Shown in pieces: positions 34,702-46,359 of a DNA stretch of 64,000 nt. A model generated the notes under the pieces. It was not told the origin of the DNA and did no database searches. It saw nothing but the letters and a program-made list of their open reading frames with translations. The DNA is from Tetrastigma voinierianum. Its lineage: Eukaryota; Streptophyta; Magnoliopsida; Vitales; Vitaceae. How positions within the stretch are numbered: position 1 is the first letter of the stretch; each line of letters begins with the position of its first letter. The DNA lies in NCBI GenBank assembly GCA_016808115.1, contig JAEQBH010001385.1, forward strand, positions 786,001-850,000, given 5' to 3'. Made by a program: the position numbers and the translations under genes.

Positions 34702-36052
34702 TGAAGTCACTTTTGTGTCTACCCAAGGAACTCTGTATGAGATTCTCTCTTTCGAGTCTCACCTCAATTTCTCACACCTAATCCCTATTCTCCTTTCAGT
34801 CCATCTAGGTCAAACAATGCGTTACTTGTTCTAAGGTAAATCAGTCCTTAGGAATTTCTACTGGTCACCTCTTGGTCCATGCAATAGAATTTCCCAGGTT
34901 ATGCTCAAATCAATCACCTTTCAATCTATACGATCATCACATAACTAATTTCTTAGACTTCTTTGATTAAGTTAAGTTGATTTTATCAATTATGAACATT
35001 AGGGAATGGAAATCAAGTCCCACGTGTATACTTCCAACTGTCACTTGGAAACCCTTTGAGCTCTAGGGTTCAATCTCACTACCTAGCGTGTAATAATTAG
35101 ATAAAAACCTAGAAATTCATAGAACCACATCATAAAACCTCAACACAAGGTACATTCACAAAATCATTCAATGTATTACAAAATCGAAGAACACCCGATG
35201 TCCCTGACCCGGCTATAGGAGGATTTAGCCACTCATAGTGACCTTAAAACCCAACAATATTATGTCTACAAGTTTACAACAAACATAATGCTGAAAGATT
35301 AAGAGAAAGAGAAGGGTTTAGGGATATAAAACAAATATGAAGTAGAGGTCCCCCAAAATCGTGCTCCACCACTAAAAGAAGTCCTCTAGCAGTTGGATTT
35401 TGCAATTTGGCTCCAAACACAAGCTAAAAACTAAGAAAATCTACAAACCCTAGAAAAATGAAAGCTTAAAGAGAAATCCTAGATATTTGCAATGTTCCAA
35501 GCTCTCTCCAAGATTGTCTATCCATACAAATATTACACAAGTATTTATAGCATTGGAAAATGACCAAAATGAGGCTAAGAATGAGGGCATTTTTGTCCCA
35601 AACCCGACATCCTTTGCCTTGACGAAGTGTCATTCACCTTGGCGAATACATGTGTCAAAAATCAAGGTGGTCTCCCTTCGCCTCGGCGAAGTTCTTCTTC
35701 ACCTTGATGAACCCGAAGTCTTTGCTTGCATGTGATACCTCCTTCACCTTGGCAAGGGTCTTACTTCTCCTCGCGAGGTCTTCACTTCTAGCGAGGGTTG
35801 TCACTGGGTGAACTCGAGGCCCGCACATCTTCACTTAGCTTTACTTCTATTGGTTATTCTTCGCCTTAGCGAAATAATGCCTCTGGTGCAAGTTTTGCTT
35901 TCTTGCCTCTTTGCCTCTTCTTCTTACTTTCACCCTTCAAAACTCACACGCGAGGGATGAAAATAATGAGAATAAGTGTCAATCTAGTTGATTTTAGTTT
36001 GATAAACACACGAGAAACACGCTATAAATGCTATTATGATTCACCCCTATCA
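34702..36052 (-). mobile_element. Outer part of the minus-strand LTR interrupted at 26,283
   Basis: Its reverse complement starts TGATAGGGGTGAATCAT at 36,052. It then matches the A/B LTRs ('aatagcatttatag-gtg' near the start, 'agggtttctcctccc'-type middle, 'gtgtgagaa-ttgaggggaga' near 34,760). Together with 25,920-26,278 this makes a full LTR of about 1.7 kb. An ORF-like plus-strand frame at 35,487-35,735 is incidental. Confidence 0.8.
35676..35691. repeat. Palindrome CTTCGCC-TC-GGCGAAG
   Basis: Perfect seven-base arms around TC. Decayed copies (CACCTTGGCGAA, CACCTTGGCAAGG and similar) are scattered at 35,610-35,880. The same unit, decayed, marks the plus-strand LTRs near 21,585 and 23,934. 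Confidence 0.85.
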
Positions 36053-36192
36053 ATTACATATGCTCCTTATCATCGTAGGTACTTTTGGCATGAATCACTA
36101 AGGTTTCATGAGTTTGCAGATAGTTTGGTCTATTTAGCTTAATCGAATTAAAGAGCTATACAAATCCTGTAGAAGAGTATTTGCCTTAGACA

Positions 36193-36390
36193 ACTAAGGA
36201 ACTATGCAAGCTTCATATTAACTTAGGCACATTAGTAGGCTAAGGAATTGTATAGGTTCCTTATTAGCTTAGGCATTTTCCATAAAAGGCTAAGGAGTTA
36301 AACAAACTCCATATAATTAGATTTGGCACTTAAGCTTAGCCGATGATGGAACGTATGAGCTCCTTATTAGCTTCAACACTTAGAGGATGC
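36193..36390. repeat. Diverged ~50-bp tandem repeat, about four units
   Basis: Units begin with CTAAGGA at 36,193, 36,240 and 36,290, with a weaker one near 36,346. Each contains a 'cttcat/ttccttattagctt' and 'aggca' core. Confidence 0.7.
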
Positions 36391-36502
36391 TTGCTGCTTT
36401 CAATTGAGGGAGCCGATAGTTTATTCACTCCCAATAAGTTTATGAGAAGCCAAAGCGTAATTAACTCCTGATAATAATTAGACTTTAATAAGTTCTTACT
36501 GG

Positions 36503-36529
36503 AAAAAAGCTACAAATCGTAGCTTTTTT
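36503..36529. repeat. Hairpin AAAAAAGCTAC-AAATC-GTAGCTTTTTT
   Basis: Perfect 11-bp inverted repeat with a 5-base loop in AT-rich DNA. It could be the core or end of a small foldback element; flanks give no clear target duplication. Confidence 0.8.
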
Positions 36530-37016
36530 TTAAACACTCTTGTGAAAATATTCAAAATTTCATTTTTTTTTCCTTATGATCCACTCCTATTTTTATCAAA
36601 TGGAATGACATCCTATGGTTTTTCTTTGTTTGGGATTTGGCAAAATATTCTTTATCAACTTGAATTTATTTCATTCAAATTACTGTCAATCATCAAACAA
36701 AGAAGAAGAATATCAAAATAAAAATATTTTAAAATATTAGCCTTACATAAAATAACCATATAATAGAGAGATATTTAGTAAAAATGGAGTTGCGAATCTT
36801 TAAATTTTGTTTTTATTTGCTCTAATTTATTTTTGTTATGAACCTAAAAAGCCTTTCTAATATTTTTAGAATTAAAGATTATCTATTTTCAAAATGAATA
36901 ATATTAAAGATTAAAAATATATAAAGTTCTTTTAATACCTCTTTTCATATTCTTTTTTTACATAGAATATCTAAAGTATTTTAGAATAATAAAGAACTAT
37001 AATTCAAAATAACATT

Positions 37017-37020
<4 letters not shown>

Positions 37021-37098
<78 letters not shown>
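37021..37098. repeat. (TA)n microsatellite
   Basis: About 78 bases of pure AT dinucleotide, upstream of the transporter gene. Confidence 0.95.
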
Positions 37099-37102
<4 letters not shown>

Positions 37103-37651
37103 TATGTTCTTATATTTAATTTTTTAGAATTAATTTTCAAAGGTATATTTTAGAATAATATTTTTCTTTGTTTATGTAGTTACAATTTTTATAATTTCAT
37201 ATTTTTGGTAATTTATTTGTGATCATTTTATATATACACATTATTTGAGTTTTCTATAATGTTTAGATAAGAATAATTTTCAACAATAACAAAGCCTTGG
37301 TAATAGTGCTATTTACTCAAAACAATAATTTATTAATCATATAGCTGTAAACCAAATAAGGCCATAGTATTCAAATAGGGGGTAAGTACTTATAGATTCC
37401 TAGGTTATATAACTCTCCTTAATCGTCTAATCCTAAGTTCCTAAGCTAGTAAGGAGCTATGGGCTGTTTCTTACTATTCAAAGGAAGTGATAGACTATTC
37501 AAACCGACCATAATTAATATTGGGCTGGTCCATGAAAATTAAATTAAGATGTGGGCCCATGGGGTGGCCCAACAGTTGGCCCCCCCAACTTAAACGTTAC
37601 GTTAAGATCCACACAACTTGACTCGTTTCTCAAGTGTCCGCGTTTCAGCAG

Positions 37652-37686
37652 CCAATCAGAATGCGAGGTAGTGTCATCTAACCAAT
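37652..37686 (+). promoter_or_regulatory. Two CCAAT boxes upstream of the transporter gene
   Basis: CCAATCA occurs at 37,652-37,658 and again at 37,682-37,688, about 120-160 bases before the start codon, in a locally GC-richer stretch. The spacing is typical of CCAAT boxes near a transcription start. There is no expression evidence. Confidence 0.4.
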
Positions 37687-37808
37687 CAAACCACGCCACG
37701 TCGTCAATTACAAATCATCCTTCCCGCAATATAACGCCGGCCCGCTTCGGTCGAGCCAAGGACCCATATCGGTGGCGGATCTCTTGATTCCGGCGATATT
37801 CGATCTCA

Positions 37809-40800
37809 ATGGAAGCTCACGGCGCCGGACTTCGCCGGGTGCTGGTGCTGATTTTCTGCGTTACCGGGATTTGGGCGGCGTATATTTACCAAGGAGTTCT
37901 GCAGGAAACAGTGTAAGTTGTTTTAGTTTTTAATTTTTTTTATTGGCGAGATGATAATGTAGGGAGGGAAAGGGGAAATCTGGAAGTTTGAATCTGATCT
38001 GCGTTGTTTTGGTTCCCTATTTGAAAGGATTATCTAAACTGAGCTGTATAATGACAAGAAGACTTGAAATAATGATTTAAAAGAAAAAAAAAATGCCTAA
38101 TACAGAAATTGTAATATAATTAATTGTTACCTTCTTTTACAACCAAACGGAGTTGGATCTTGTTTCATCGATGCTTATGAGGATTGGAGTTGTTTCAAGT
38201 TTGGATGAATTTCTAAATGGGTTTAGGATTGGACACTTTGAGGACAGTTCGGAGGTTATTGGGAACAAGGACAATTGAATGCAACATATTCATTTTTTTT
38301 TTTCATTTGAATATGTGCAATAATTTCATGGGGCCGCTAAGTGTATTGAGTGTATGATCCATGCTCACGAACTTATGCATTAATCATCATCCTTGTAATC
38401 AAGCGGCATTGCTTCAATGTATGTGAATTATCAATCTTAGAACCTGAATGTTGGAAAAGAATTTTGTCTTGAATTGGTGAAACAATGGAACCTTTTACTT
38501 TATGGTCAAAAGAATGGCTTAAACGGAAGCGCTTTACACGCGTAATTGGACTGTAATGCATTTTTTATTTCCATAACAAATCATTTTTGTTATTCTTTTT
38601 GTTGTCAGATGATCACAATATGTTTTTTTTTTAATTATTATTATTATTTTAAAATGAACAGGTCCACCAAGCGATTTGGTGCTGATAAGAAGAGATTTGA
38701 ACATCTTGCATTCCTGAACTTGGCTCAGAATGTAGTTTGCTTGGTGTGGTCATTTATTAGTGAGTCCCTTGTTCTCTTCTTCTTCTTCTTCTTCTTCTCT
38801 ATCTCTGCTTGGACCAGCTAAGAGAAATAGATAATGGAATTCAGTTTTCATGCTATGGTGTTTTTTCTACAGTGATAAAACTCTGGTCCCGAAGCAGTTC
38901 TGGAGGTGCTCCTTGGTGGAGTTACTGGAGTGCTGGCATTACAAATACAATTGGTCCAGCCATGGGGATAGAAGCACTAAAGTATATTAGTTACCCAGCA
39001 CAGGCATGTTACTAACTTTATTTTTGACAAGCTCTCCTCACATTTCTGCACTAGCTTTTTACAATCCACATGTCATCTTAACATACCTCACATAATGTCC
39101 TCTTGCATTTAGGCAATGGTAGGGAGTATCATTCAAACATCCAGTCACCTTACCCAGAGTATCATGGATAAATATGGCAGTGCTGGCCTAAGATGATTCT
39201 TATTGGGGAAAATATAAGGATATTGGAAGTATTAGTTTACCTGTGATAAAAGCATGAAGCCATGATTTGATGATAATAAGTCATGTGAGAGCCAGAAGTT
39301 CAATTTCTATGTCATTGTTATATATTCTACATGAGGTTCAGGCTGATATCCAGTAATAGTGGAAAAATATTTCTCAGATATTGGATGATACCAAATTTTT
39401 GGGGTACAACTTTAATATGATTCTAAAGATATTTGAGGCCTTAAGAGTTTCTTTTTTGTATTTTTAAGGCTTTAGCCCAAGTAAGTTGGCATGATAGGCA
39501 AAGTTGACCTATTAGCCAGTAGCCCAAGATTTTAAAGGAAATTTTTTTGCTTGGTTTGGGAAGTCATTAGTTTGAACCTCATTGCCATTTTCCCCCAGTT
39601 ATTGTGCTTGTGAGTCTGGGGCTGGATATTATGGATTTTTCCCAAGTTGGCATGATATGAATTGTTACTCTAGTATGTATCATCTTTAACATTTTGGTGA
39701 AACTGATATCTATGTACATCAAATTATCTAAAACTCCTCTGCAGGTTTTATTCAATTGAATATAATTCAATTACGTTATAGGTTTTATTCTACTCCTTCA
39801 CATCTTTTGGATCATAGATGGAGTTATATTATTTTATGAGTGATATGCCCAAGGAGTGAAATTGATGTGAATTCCTAATTCTGATCTTTTGTGTGCAGGT
39901 CCTGGCGAAATCCTCAAAAATGATTCCAGGTGAGAATTGAGTCTCTAATTTATACATAACTTCACCTACACAAGCACCTTTCCCATGAAGCGTGGTTGGT
40001 TAAGGTTGTAAGACTGTTGTAGGGATTTTCACTTGGATTATAGGTAGCATATTACACTAGCTAACAGTAACAGTTTTTATGAAGCTTCAATACCTGTGGA
40101 AGTCTAGATAAGGTTTCCTTGTCCCTTACACTCCTGAACAAGCCACCTGATTGGTGCAGCTGGTTGGTGTGGTTTGGGTTTGGACTTGGTGTTGTATTTT
40201 TGTGGCCACCCAACTTAGATCATAAGCAGGAGCGGTTACTACGATCATTATTAAGATGCTTTGAATGGCAATATCCTTTCCTTCTGTGGCCTAGGATTGA
40301 AGAGTTAGAGTACTTACAATCATTCATACTTCAATGTATGGCCATGGATGTTTTACTTGATGCCCTAGAACCCCCTATAGAACAAATAAGTGGACCTACA
40401 TCATTGGTTTACTGTTTTTTTCTCCATTTAACATTTTGGAAACCAGAAGAACTTCGGAAGCCTCAATAAGGCGCTCCTCTCTAAGTGGAGTTGGCGCTTT
40501 GCTTTTCAAAGAGGGGCTTTTTGGAATGACATGACTAGAAAAAAGTATGGTGAACAAGAAGGCAGTTAGTGTTTGGATGGGGTGAGGGGAGGGGAGGATA
40601 CTGTTTCAGGGTATGGAAGGCAATTTGGAGGTGGTTGCGTATTGGTAGCAATAGACTTTCTTATGTGGTTGGAAATGGACATAGGGTGAAATTTTAGAGG
40701 GATGTGTGATGCAGAGATACACCTTTGTGTGCTTCTTTCCCTTCCTTATTTTCCTTAGCTGACTCAAAGGAAGTGTGGGCGAGGGAGTGTTAGAGTGGTT

Positions 40801-43800
40801 CTGAGGAGGGAGAGAGGTTAAACTCTTTATTCACTAGACCTTTTAATGATTGGGAAGTGGAGGATGTGATGAGGTTGTTACTTGGATGTTATGTTTTGAA
40901 TGTTAAAATTGAGGACAAAGTAAGCTAGAGGTTTACTAGAGACAAGGCTTTTCGAGTTAGATCAATGTATCAAGCGTTATAGCTAGGCCTTACTATTTTG
41001 TTCCCTTGGTACATTGTGTGGACGTTTTGTGTGTAGCCAAATGTACATTTCTTCACATGGGAAGCTGCTTGGGGAAAGATATTGACTCCTAATTAGCTTC
41101 AAAGAAGGGGTATTACTGTTTTCATCTATCTTGAGTCTGCGGAGTTTGTGGATCACCTTCTCGACTATCTACAAAAAAGACTATTGTGGGAGTTACTGTT
41201 CTTTTTTATTTGGCACCATGTGGGTGATCTCAAGGTTGGTGAAGGATACTATTTAGTGCTGGAGCAATTATTTGGCTAGCAAATATTTGGTTTGCTAGAA
41301 GCGGGGGGAAGGTGTGACAAACGGGACCATCTTGTTTGTTTTGGACATTTTAGAAGGTAGGAATGAGGTCGCCTTTAGGACTGAAGTATTGTCCACTCAG
41401 AAACTCAGAACTTCTTTTGTTTGTCTTCTTTGGTTGGTGACTAAGTTGATCTATAGTGTGTGGTCCTTTGTATTCTTTAGTGGCTTTAATTGATTGTTTG
41501 GGGTGTAAGTGAAGGTGAAGTTGTTTTTGTATAGCTTGGGTTTCTGTGCAGTATAGAGGGGGTGTTTCGTTTCTTATTCCTTTGTATTCTTTTAAGTTGC
41601 GACTTTAACGTCTTTTTGTAATATTCTTCTTTTTTTTACTTATCAAAATAAAAAATAAAAACGTTTTGGAAACTAGAAAATAGTGTAAAATGTTTCTTTA
41701 AAAGGGATGCAAGGAATGTAAAACATTCTACAACATGCAAGTTGTGGAATGGGATTTGCTCCATTAAATCCCTTTATGCCTACCTCGAGGAAGTATAAGC
41801 AATTTCTAGAGTTTGCGGACAAATGACATTTTCATTAAAAAATCAGATATAGCACTTTGAAACTATTGTTCAATATAAGTTTATGCTAAGGTAGAGAGAT
41901 GCCCACCTTTAAAAATTTTTTAATACAATCAAGCACGTAGCTAAGAACCCAGCTATTTTTGAACTAAAGTCGCAATTAGTAACTGTGGCTTTCGTTCAAA
42001 AATGAAACCACAGTTGCTAACTGGGACTTCTAAATTATATTTAAAAATAAAAAAATCTAAACATCTCTCCTACATGGCATAAGGGGGCCATATCAAACAG
42101 TAGTTTCAAAAGTGACCTAGAATGATTTTTTTTTTTTTTTTTTTAATAAAAGGGTCACATTTTGAACACAAACTTCAATATCTAGGTGGTATGGTATGAA
42201 ACTCATGGGCTCAACCTAAGGTGAGCTTTTTTGTGTGAGATGTTTTGTGGGGAAAAGTTGACTCTTGATCAGCTACAAAGGAAGGGATGGCCTTTGGCAA
42301 ATCAGGATAGTCTTGATCATGAGGAGTCAATTGACCCACATTCATTTGCATTGTGGGAAGGCAAGGGTGTTGTGGGGGGCTCTTTTTCTCTCTCTTTAGA
42401 GTTTGTTGGGTGATACAACCCTCTATTAAAATAGATTTTTAGGTTGGCATGACCCTTTCGTTGAAAGTAAGCAGAAAAAAAAAATTAAAGAGATGCATCT
42501 TTGTGGATTTTATAGACTTTATGGAAAGAGAGAAATAGAAGAGCTTTAGAGAATTTGGACCTCTTTATCCAAAGGCTACAATTCTTGTTTTTGAGCAACT
42601 TCAAAGAGCCTGGACCGGACTGTTTATAGGTAGAAGCTTGATGTTCATAAATAAATTTATTGATTAGTTGGGTCCTTTTTGAGGAATGAGTGGTTTTTTG
42701 CTTTCGCTCTTTTTTTTTGACACTTTCTTATTGCCATTATATACACATGAGTACTTTGGTGCACTCCTTTTTTGGTTTCTTTCAAGATCCTCTTACTAAA
42801 AAAAAGGCATGATAGGGGTTGTATATGGCTTAATTCTGAAATTTGCTCTAGAGTTAACAGACCAGTAAATCATACTGGTTTTTATTTTTACTTAATGGTC
42901 TATTTTTCCTCTTTTCAGTGATGCTGATGGGTACCTTGGTTTACGGTATTAGATACACAATTCCTGAGTATCTTTGTACTCTTCTTGTTGCGGGAGGTGT
43001 ATCTTCATTTGCACTTTTGAAGGTGAGGTTCATATGTACAAGTTATCATTGGAACATCTTGATGTAACATGGGGAGTGTTTTTGGTTATAATTTGCTTTA
43101 GTTTTGTTTTTCTCATGCATATTTGGGTCAATTCAGACTAGTTCCAAGACAATTAGCAAGTTGGCACGCCCAAATGCACCACTTGGATATGGGCTTTGTT
43201 TCTTGAACCTTGCATTTGATGGATTCACAAACGCCACACAAGATTCAATAACAGCAAGGTATTCTCCTGATGAAGTTTTTTTTCTGTACTGCAATGACAA
43301 TTATGTAGAAAGAAAAGTGTAACTGGTGTCAATGTGTCTGACGACATTCCTAGTGCTCTCAAAAGAACTATGAACCAAAAATAAATAAATAAATTGCATC
43401 TGGCCAATTAGTTGTCCCTAAGAACTTTGTATCCCACATAGTCTCATATATCTCTCCTTGCAAGAAAATGACTTTTCACATTGAGGAAATTTATATCCTC
43501 AGCCAGCCATGCTGTACCAGTTTTCCAATAAAAAATTTGTTTCTTTCTGTGTGCAGGTACCCAAAGACAAGTGCATGGGATATAATGTTGGGAATGAATT
43601 TATGGGGCACTATATACAACATGGTCTACATGTTTGGATGGCCACATGGGATTGGGTTTGAGGCAGTCCAATTTTGCAAGCAACATCCAGAAGCAGCATG
43701 GGACATTTTCCTCTTCTGCCTGTGTGGTGCAGTGGGACAAAATTTCATCTTTCTAACCATAAGCCGATTTGGCTCCCTCACTAACACTACCATCACCACA

Positions 43801-43965
43801 ACCCGCAAGTTTGTAAGCATTGTGGTGTCTTCACTTCTTAGTGGCAATCCCCTATCAGCAAAGCAATGGGGGAGTGTTTTCATGGTCTTCTCTGGTTTGT
43901 CATACCAGATATACCTCAAGTGGAGGAAGATGCAGAAACTGCAGAAGAAGAGAAAGCCCATGTGA
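37809..43965 (+). CDS. UTR3: UDP-galactose/UDP-glucose transporter, UTR3-like (SLC35B1 family), seven exons
   Basis: Exons: 37,809-37,912; 38,662-38,759; 38,873-39,003; 39,899-39,929; 42,919-43,022; 43,137-43,258; 43,557-43,965. They join in frame to 999 bases, 332 residues, the usual length of plant UTR3 (about 331). The family exchanges UDP-glucose/UDP-galactose for UMP across the ER (or Golgi) membrane and supplies glycosylation and glycoprotein folding. Visible features: an N-terminal membrane helix with GIWAAYIYQGVLQE; STKRFG; WSAGITNTIGPAMGIEALKY; SYPAQVLAKSSKMIPVMLMG, the conserved nucleotide-sugar transporter core; LNLAFDGFTNATQDS; and the C-terminal SRFGSLTNTTITTTRKF motif. The tail KKRKPM is a dilysine-like ER signal. 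All introns are GT-AG except intron 3, which is GC-AG (donor CAG|GCATGT). Intron 4 (2,989 bp) holds two LINE fragments. The start is the first ATG and matches the family's N-terminus. Confidence 0.95.
40449..41660 (+). mobile_element. 5'-truncated LINE in intron 4 with ~18-bp target duplication
   Basis: Translation near the start gives SLNKALLSKWSWRF, the conserved text after the reverse transcriptase of plant L1 LINEs. A zf-RVT-like segment (FFTWEAAWGK-type, frame-broken) lies near 41,040-41,200. The 3' end is 'cttatcaaaataaaaaataaa', a LINE-type tail. The flanks 'cattttggaaaccagaa' (40,431-40,448) and 'cgttttggaaactagaa' (41,661-41,678) are a diverged target duplication. Many stops; not active. 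Confidence 0.8.
42212..42810 (+). mobile_element. Second LINE fragment (zf-RVT region) in intron 4
   Basis: It gives PKVSFF, then GEKLTLDQLQRKGWPLANQ and HEESIDP, the zf-RVT zinc-knuckle region of plant L1 LINEs, followed by an A-rich end near 42,800. The conserved cysteines (normally C-L-C before the HEES segment) are lost. Same strand as the first LINE; probably an independent 5'-truncated insertion, with no clear target duplication. Confidence 0.7.
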
Positions 43966-44240
43966 AGATGTAATGATTCTAAATTTCATATCCATATTTT
44001 GACCTTTTCTTTTTGTCCCGCATATAAACATCATTACAACCATAAGGTTCAATGTTTTGAAGTTTTGATAATTATCAGGATGATGGTGAATGTAATTGTG
44101 TAGCCTCATATTTAGGTAATATAGCTAGATTAAATTTTGACATTATGCAAAAATATGTTCTGCATTTTTTTTAATGTAATCTAGGCCTTGAGAAGGATGT
44201 AAGATGGGTGTGATTGTCCTTTAATAAAACAAATTTATAA
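43966..44240 (+). terminator. Transporter 3' UTR with AATAAA
   Basis: After the TGA stop, an AATAAA lies at 44,223-44,228 in AT-rich context, a plausible polyadenylation signal about 260 bases past the stop. Other A/T-rich near-upstream elements are also present. Confidence 0.5.
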
Positions 44241-46050
44241 CGCCATAAGCTTAATGAAATCTTACACGACGTTCAAGGAAATTCAAACATTTGGACAGCC
44301 AGTGCTGTGGCTGCTGGAAGTATTGATAACAAATTTATATAGAATTGGGCTTTCTTCTCCTTTTCATCCCACTTTTCTCTTTGGCGGGAGGAAGCACTTG
44401 ATTTGCCCATCTCATTATCAGGTTGCTGATCCAACCTTTTTTTTTTTTTAATAAAATAACAATGCATTTTATCTATGTTTATTTTTGTTTTTCCCAATCC
44501 CCTTCTTTCCCCTGTTTTTTCTGATTTAATTTTCGATCTTAACAACTATAGCATGTCCTATGGTTGCCTAGGACATGGTTGTAGTAGCAAAAATCACAAT
44601 TCTCTATGATCATTAGTAAAACCGAACCCTCCTACTTGTGACCAAGGAAAATCGGGGAAAGCCTCTAAGTAAAAATTCAAAGCTTCATAAACCCTAAATG
44701 TAGTTTAGTTGGTGTAACATATTAGGGTGAGAGTTATCCAATAGTCACTGGTGTGAGTCTTTGCAGTGCCATTAGAGGTTTACTATGTCCATTAGAGGTT
44801 TCTAGGTCAATAACTTCAAGAATCCATGAGAAATCGAGATGTGTTAAAACTAACCCGAAGATCAATGATTAAAAAATAAATAAAATCAAAGCCTCGTAAG
44901 TATCAAGTAGAAGGATGAGAGAAAGCTAACAGTTAAGGGAATTTGAGAAGAGAAAGTGGAGGGTAGCTCCATTGTCCTATCACTAGCTGGCCCCCAATGA
45001 ACAATCATATATATATTTCCATATATGACACTGACCGGAAGAGGACCGAAATTTGGACCCTTTTTGCCCACAGGTTATTCCTTCTGGTAGTTGAAGAGGC
45101 CATGAGTAGGGGGTGTGGTGGCTTCTGCTAGGGACGATCCTGATCCTATATTAGATTAGTTTGTCACAGGGTCAGGGTCAGGGTCAAACCTTCTTCTTCT
45201 TCTTCAGGGGTCAAATTAGTCAAAGGGGGGAGGAGGGGCTTCCCTGAGAAAGTTATTATGGCCTACAATGAGTGCACTTTAATTTGTATGGGGTTCCCTC
45301 TCTCTTTTGCCCATTAGCTTTTGCTTTTGCCATGATCACACTTGTCTTCCACCACCAGCAAAGGGTCTGTCTGACCCATACCCCAACCCCCAACACCCCC
45401 CATATAACAAACAAACTTCTCAGAGATCTTCTTCCCCACAGCATAGTCCCCCAGATAAATTTCTGGGTGATGCCAGAGATTGTGTGACAGAGAGAGGTAA
45501 ACAAGTGCCCCCCCCACATGCAGCAACTTCCACCACCACTGAAAGAAAGTTTTTCATCCCCTGTATGTAAGTACATTTTTCATCTCTCTTTTCCTCTTCA
45601 CCTTCTTCTTTTCATCGTCAGAGAGAGAAAGAGAGTAATTCTGAATTCTGAACAGCAATGTGGCTCTGGGAAAAGTTTGTGAGGAAAATGAAGAAATTGC
45701 TGTAAGACGGTTGCAAGATGGCTTTCTCTGTTCAGCATTTTCTTCTCTTCTCTCCCTTTCTTTTCCAGGAACCAGACAGTGGGCAATTGTAATTTTCTTA
45801 CCTAGTTCTGGCCTCTCTGCAAGATTCTGGTTCAGATTCCCTTTCTTTTATCTGCAATTCTGTTTAAGATTGTTAATGCATCAAACTCAAAAATAAAGAT
45901 AAACAAGAGGAGATATCTGCACACCAAAACCACAAGCCATTTTCCACTCAAATCATAGCCAAGTTCCATTACAATCAGGAAAAGAGAAGCCAAAAAACTT
46001 ATTCTATACTTTCTGCACACCAAAAAAAACAACAAATAGGAATCCATTTA
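44241..46050. other. Region between the two convergent genes, no gene recognised
   Basis: It contains pyrimidine-rich and 'cttcttcttctt' tracts (45,190 and 45,590-45,610), a possible SINE remnant at about 44,700-44,790 ('tagtttagttggtgtaac' and 'ggtgtgagtctt'), and overlapping chance frames of up to 106 codons on both strands. None resembles a known protein. Confidence 0.5.
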
Positions 46051-46359
46051 AGCTGGTTGATCCTCCTTTACTCTTTTTTTCTTTCCTCTCGTTTTTTTTT
46101 TTTCTTTTTCTTTCTGAATAATATAGGCGAGGTGCCGATGTATAATTACACTCTGAAAGACTAGGGTATTATACTGCAAGTTCTGTACAGCTGACAAATC
46201 GAGAAACAGGATGAAAAGGGAAAAGAATACTGGAACCTGAATCCCATCAGAAGATAAACAAAAGAATGACACACATTAACGAGCACACAGGGAATAATGT
46301 GAGTATTAGGGGTAGTAATTCTTCTAACAAAGAAGACGAAGAATACAGAACACGTTGTT

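Larger units (their letters stand above)
36053..37808. other. AT-rich intergenic DNA leading into the transporter promoter
   Basis: It holds a diverged tandem repeat (36,193-36,390), an 11-bp-stem hairpin (36,503-36,529), a (TA)n tract (37,021-37,098) and then the promoter-proximal region of the downstream gene. No gene was recognised. Confidence 0.6.

Noticed and set aside
43626..43961. 111-codon minus-strand frame
   Set aside because: Shadow of the last exon of the transporter gene.
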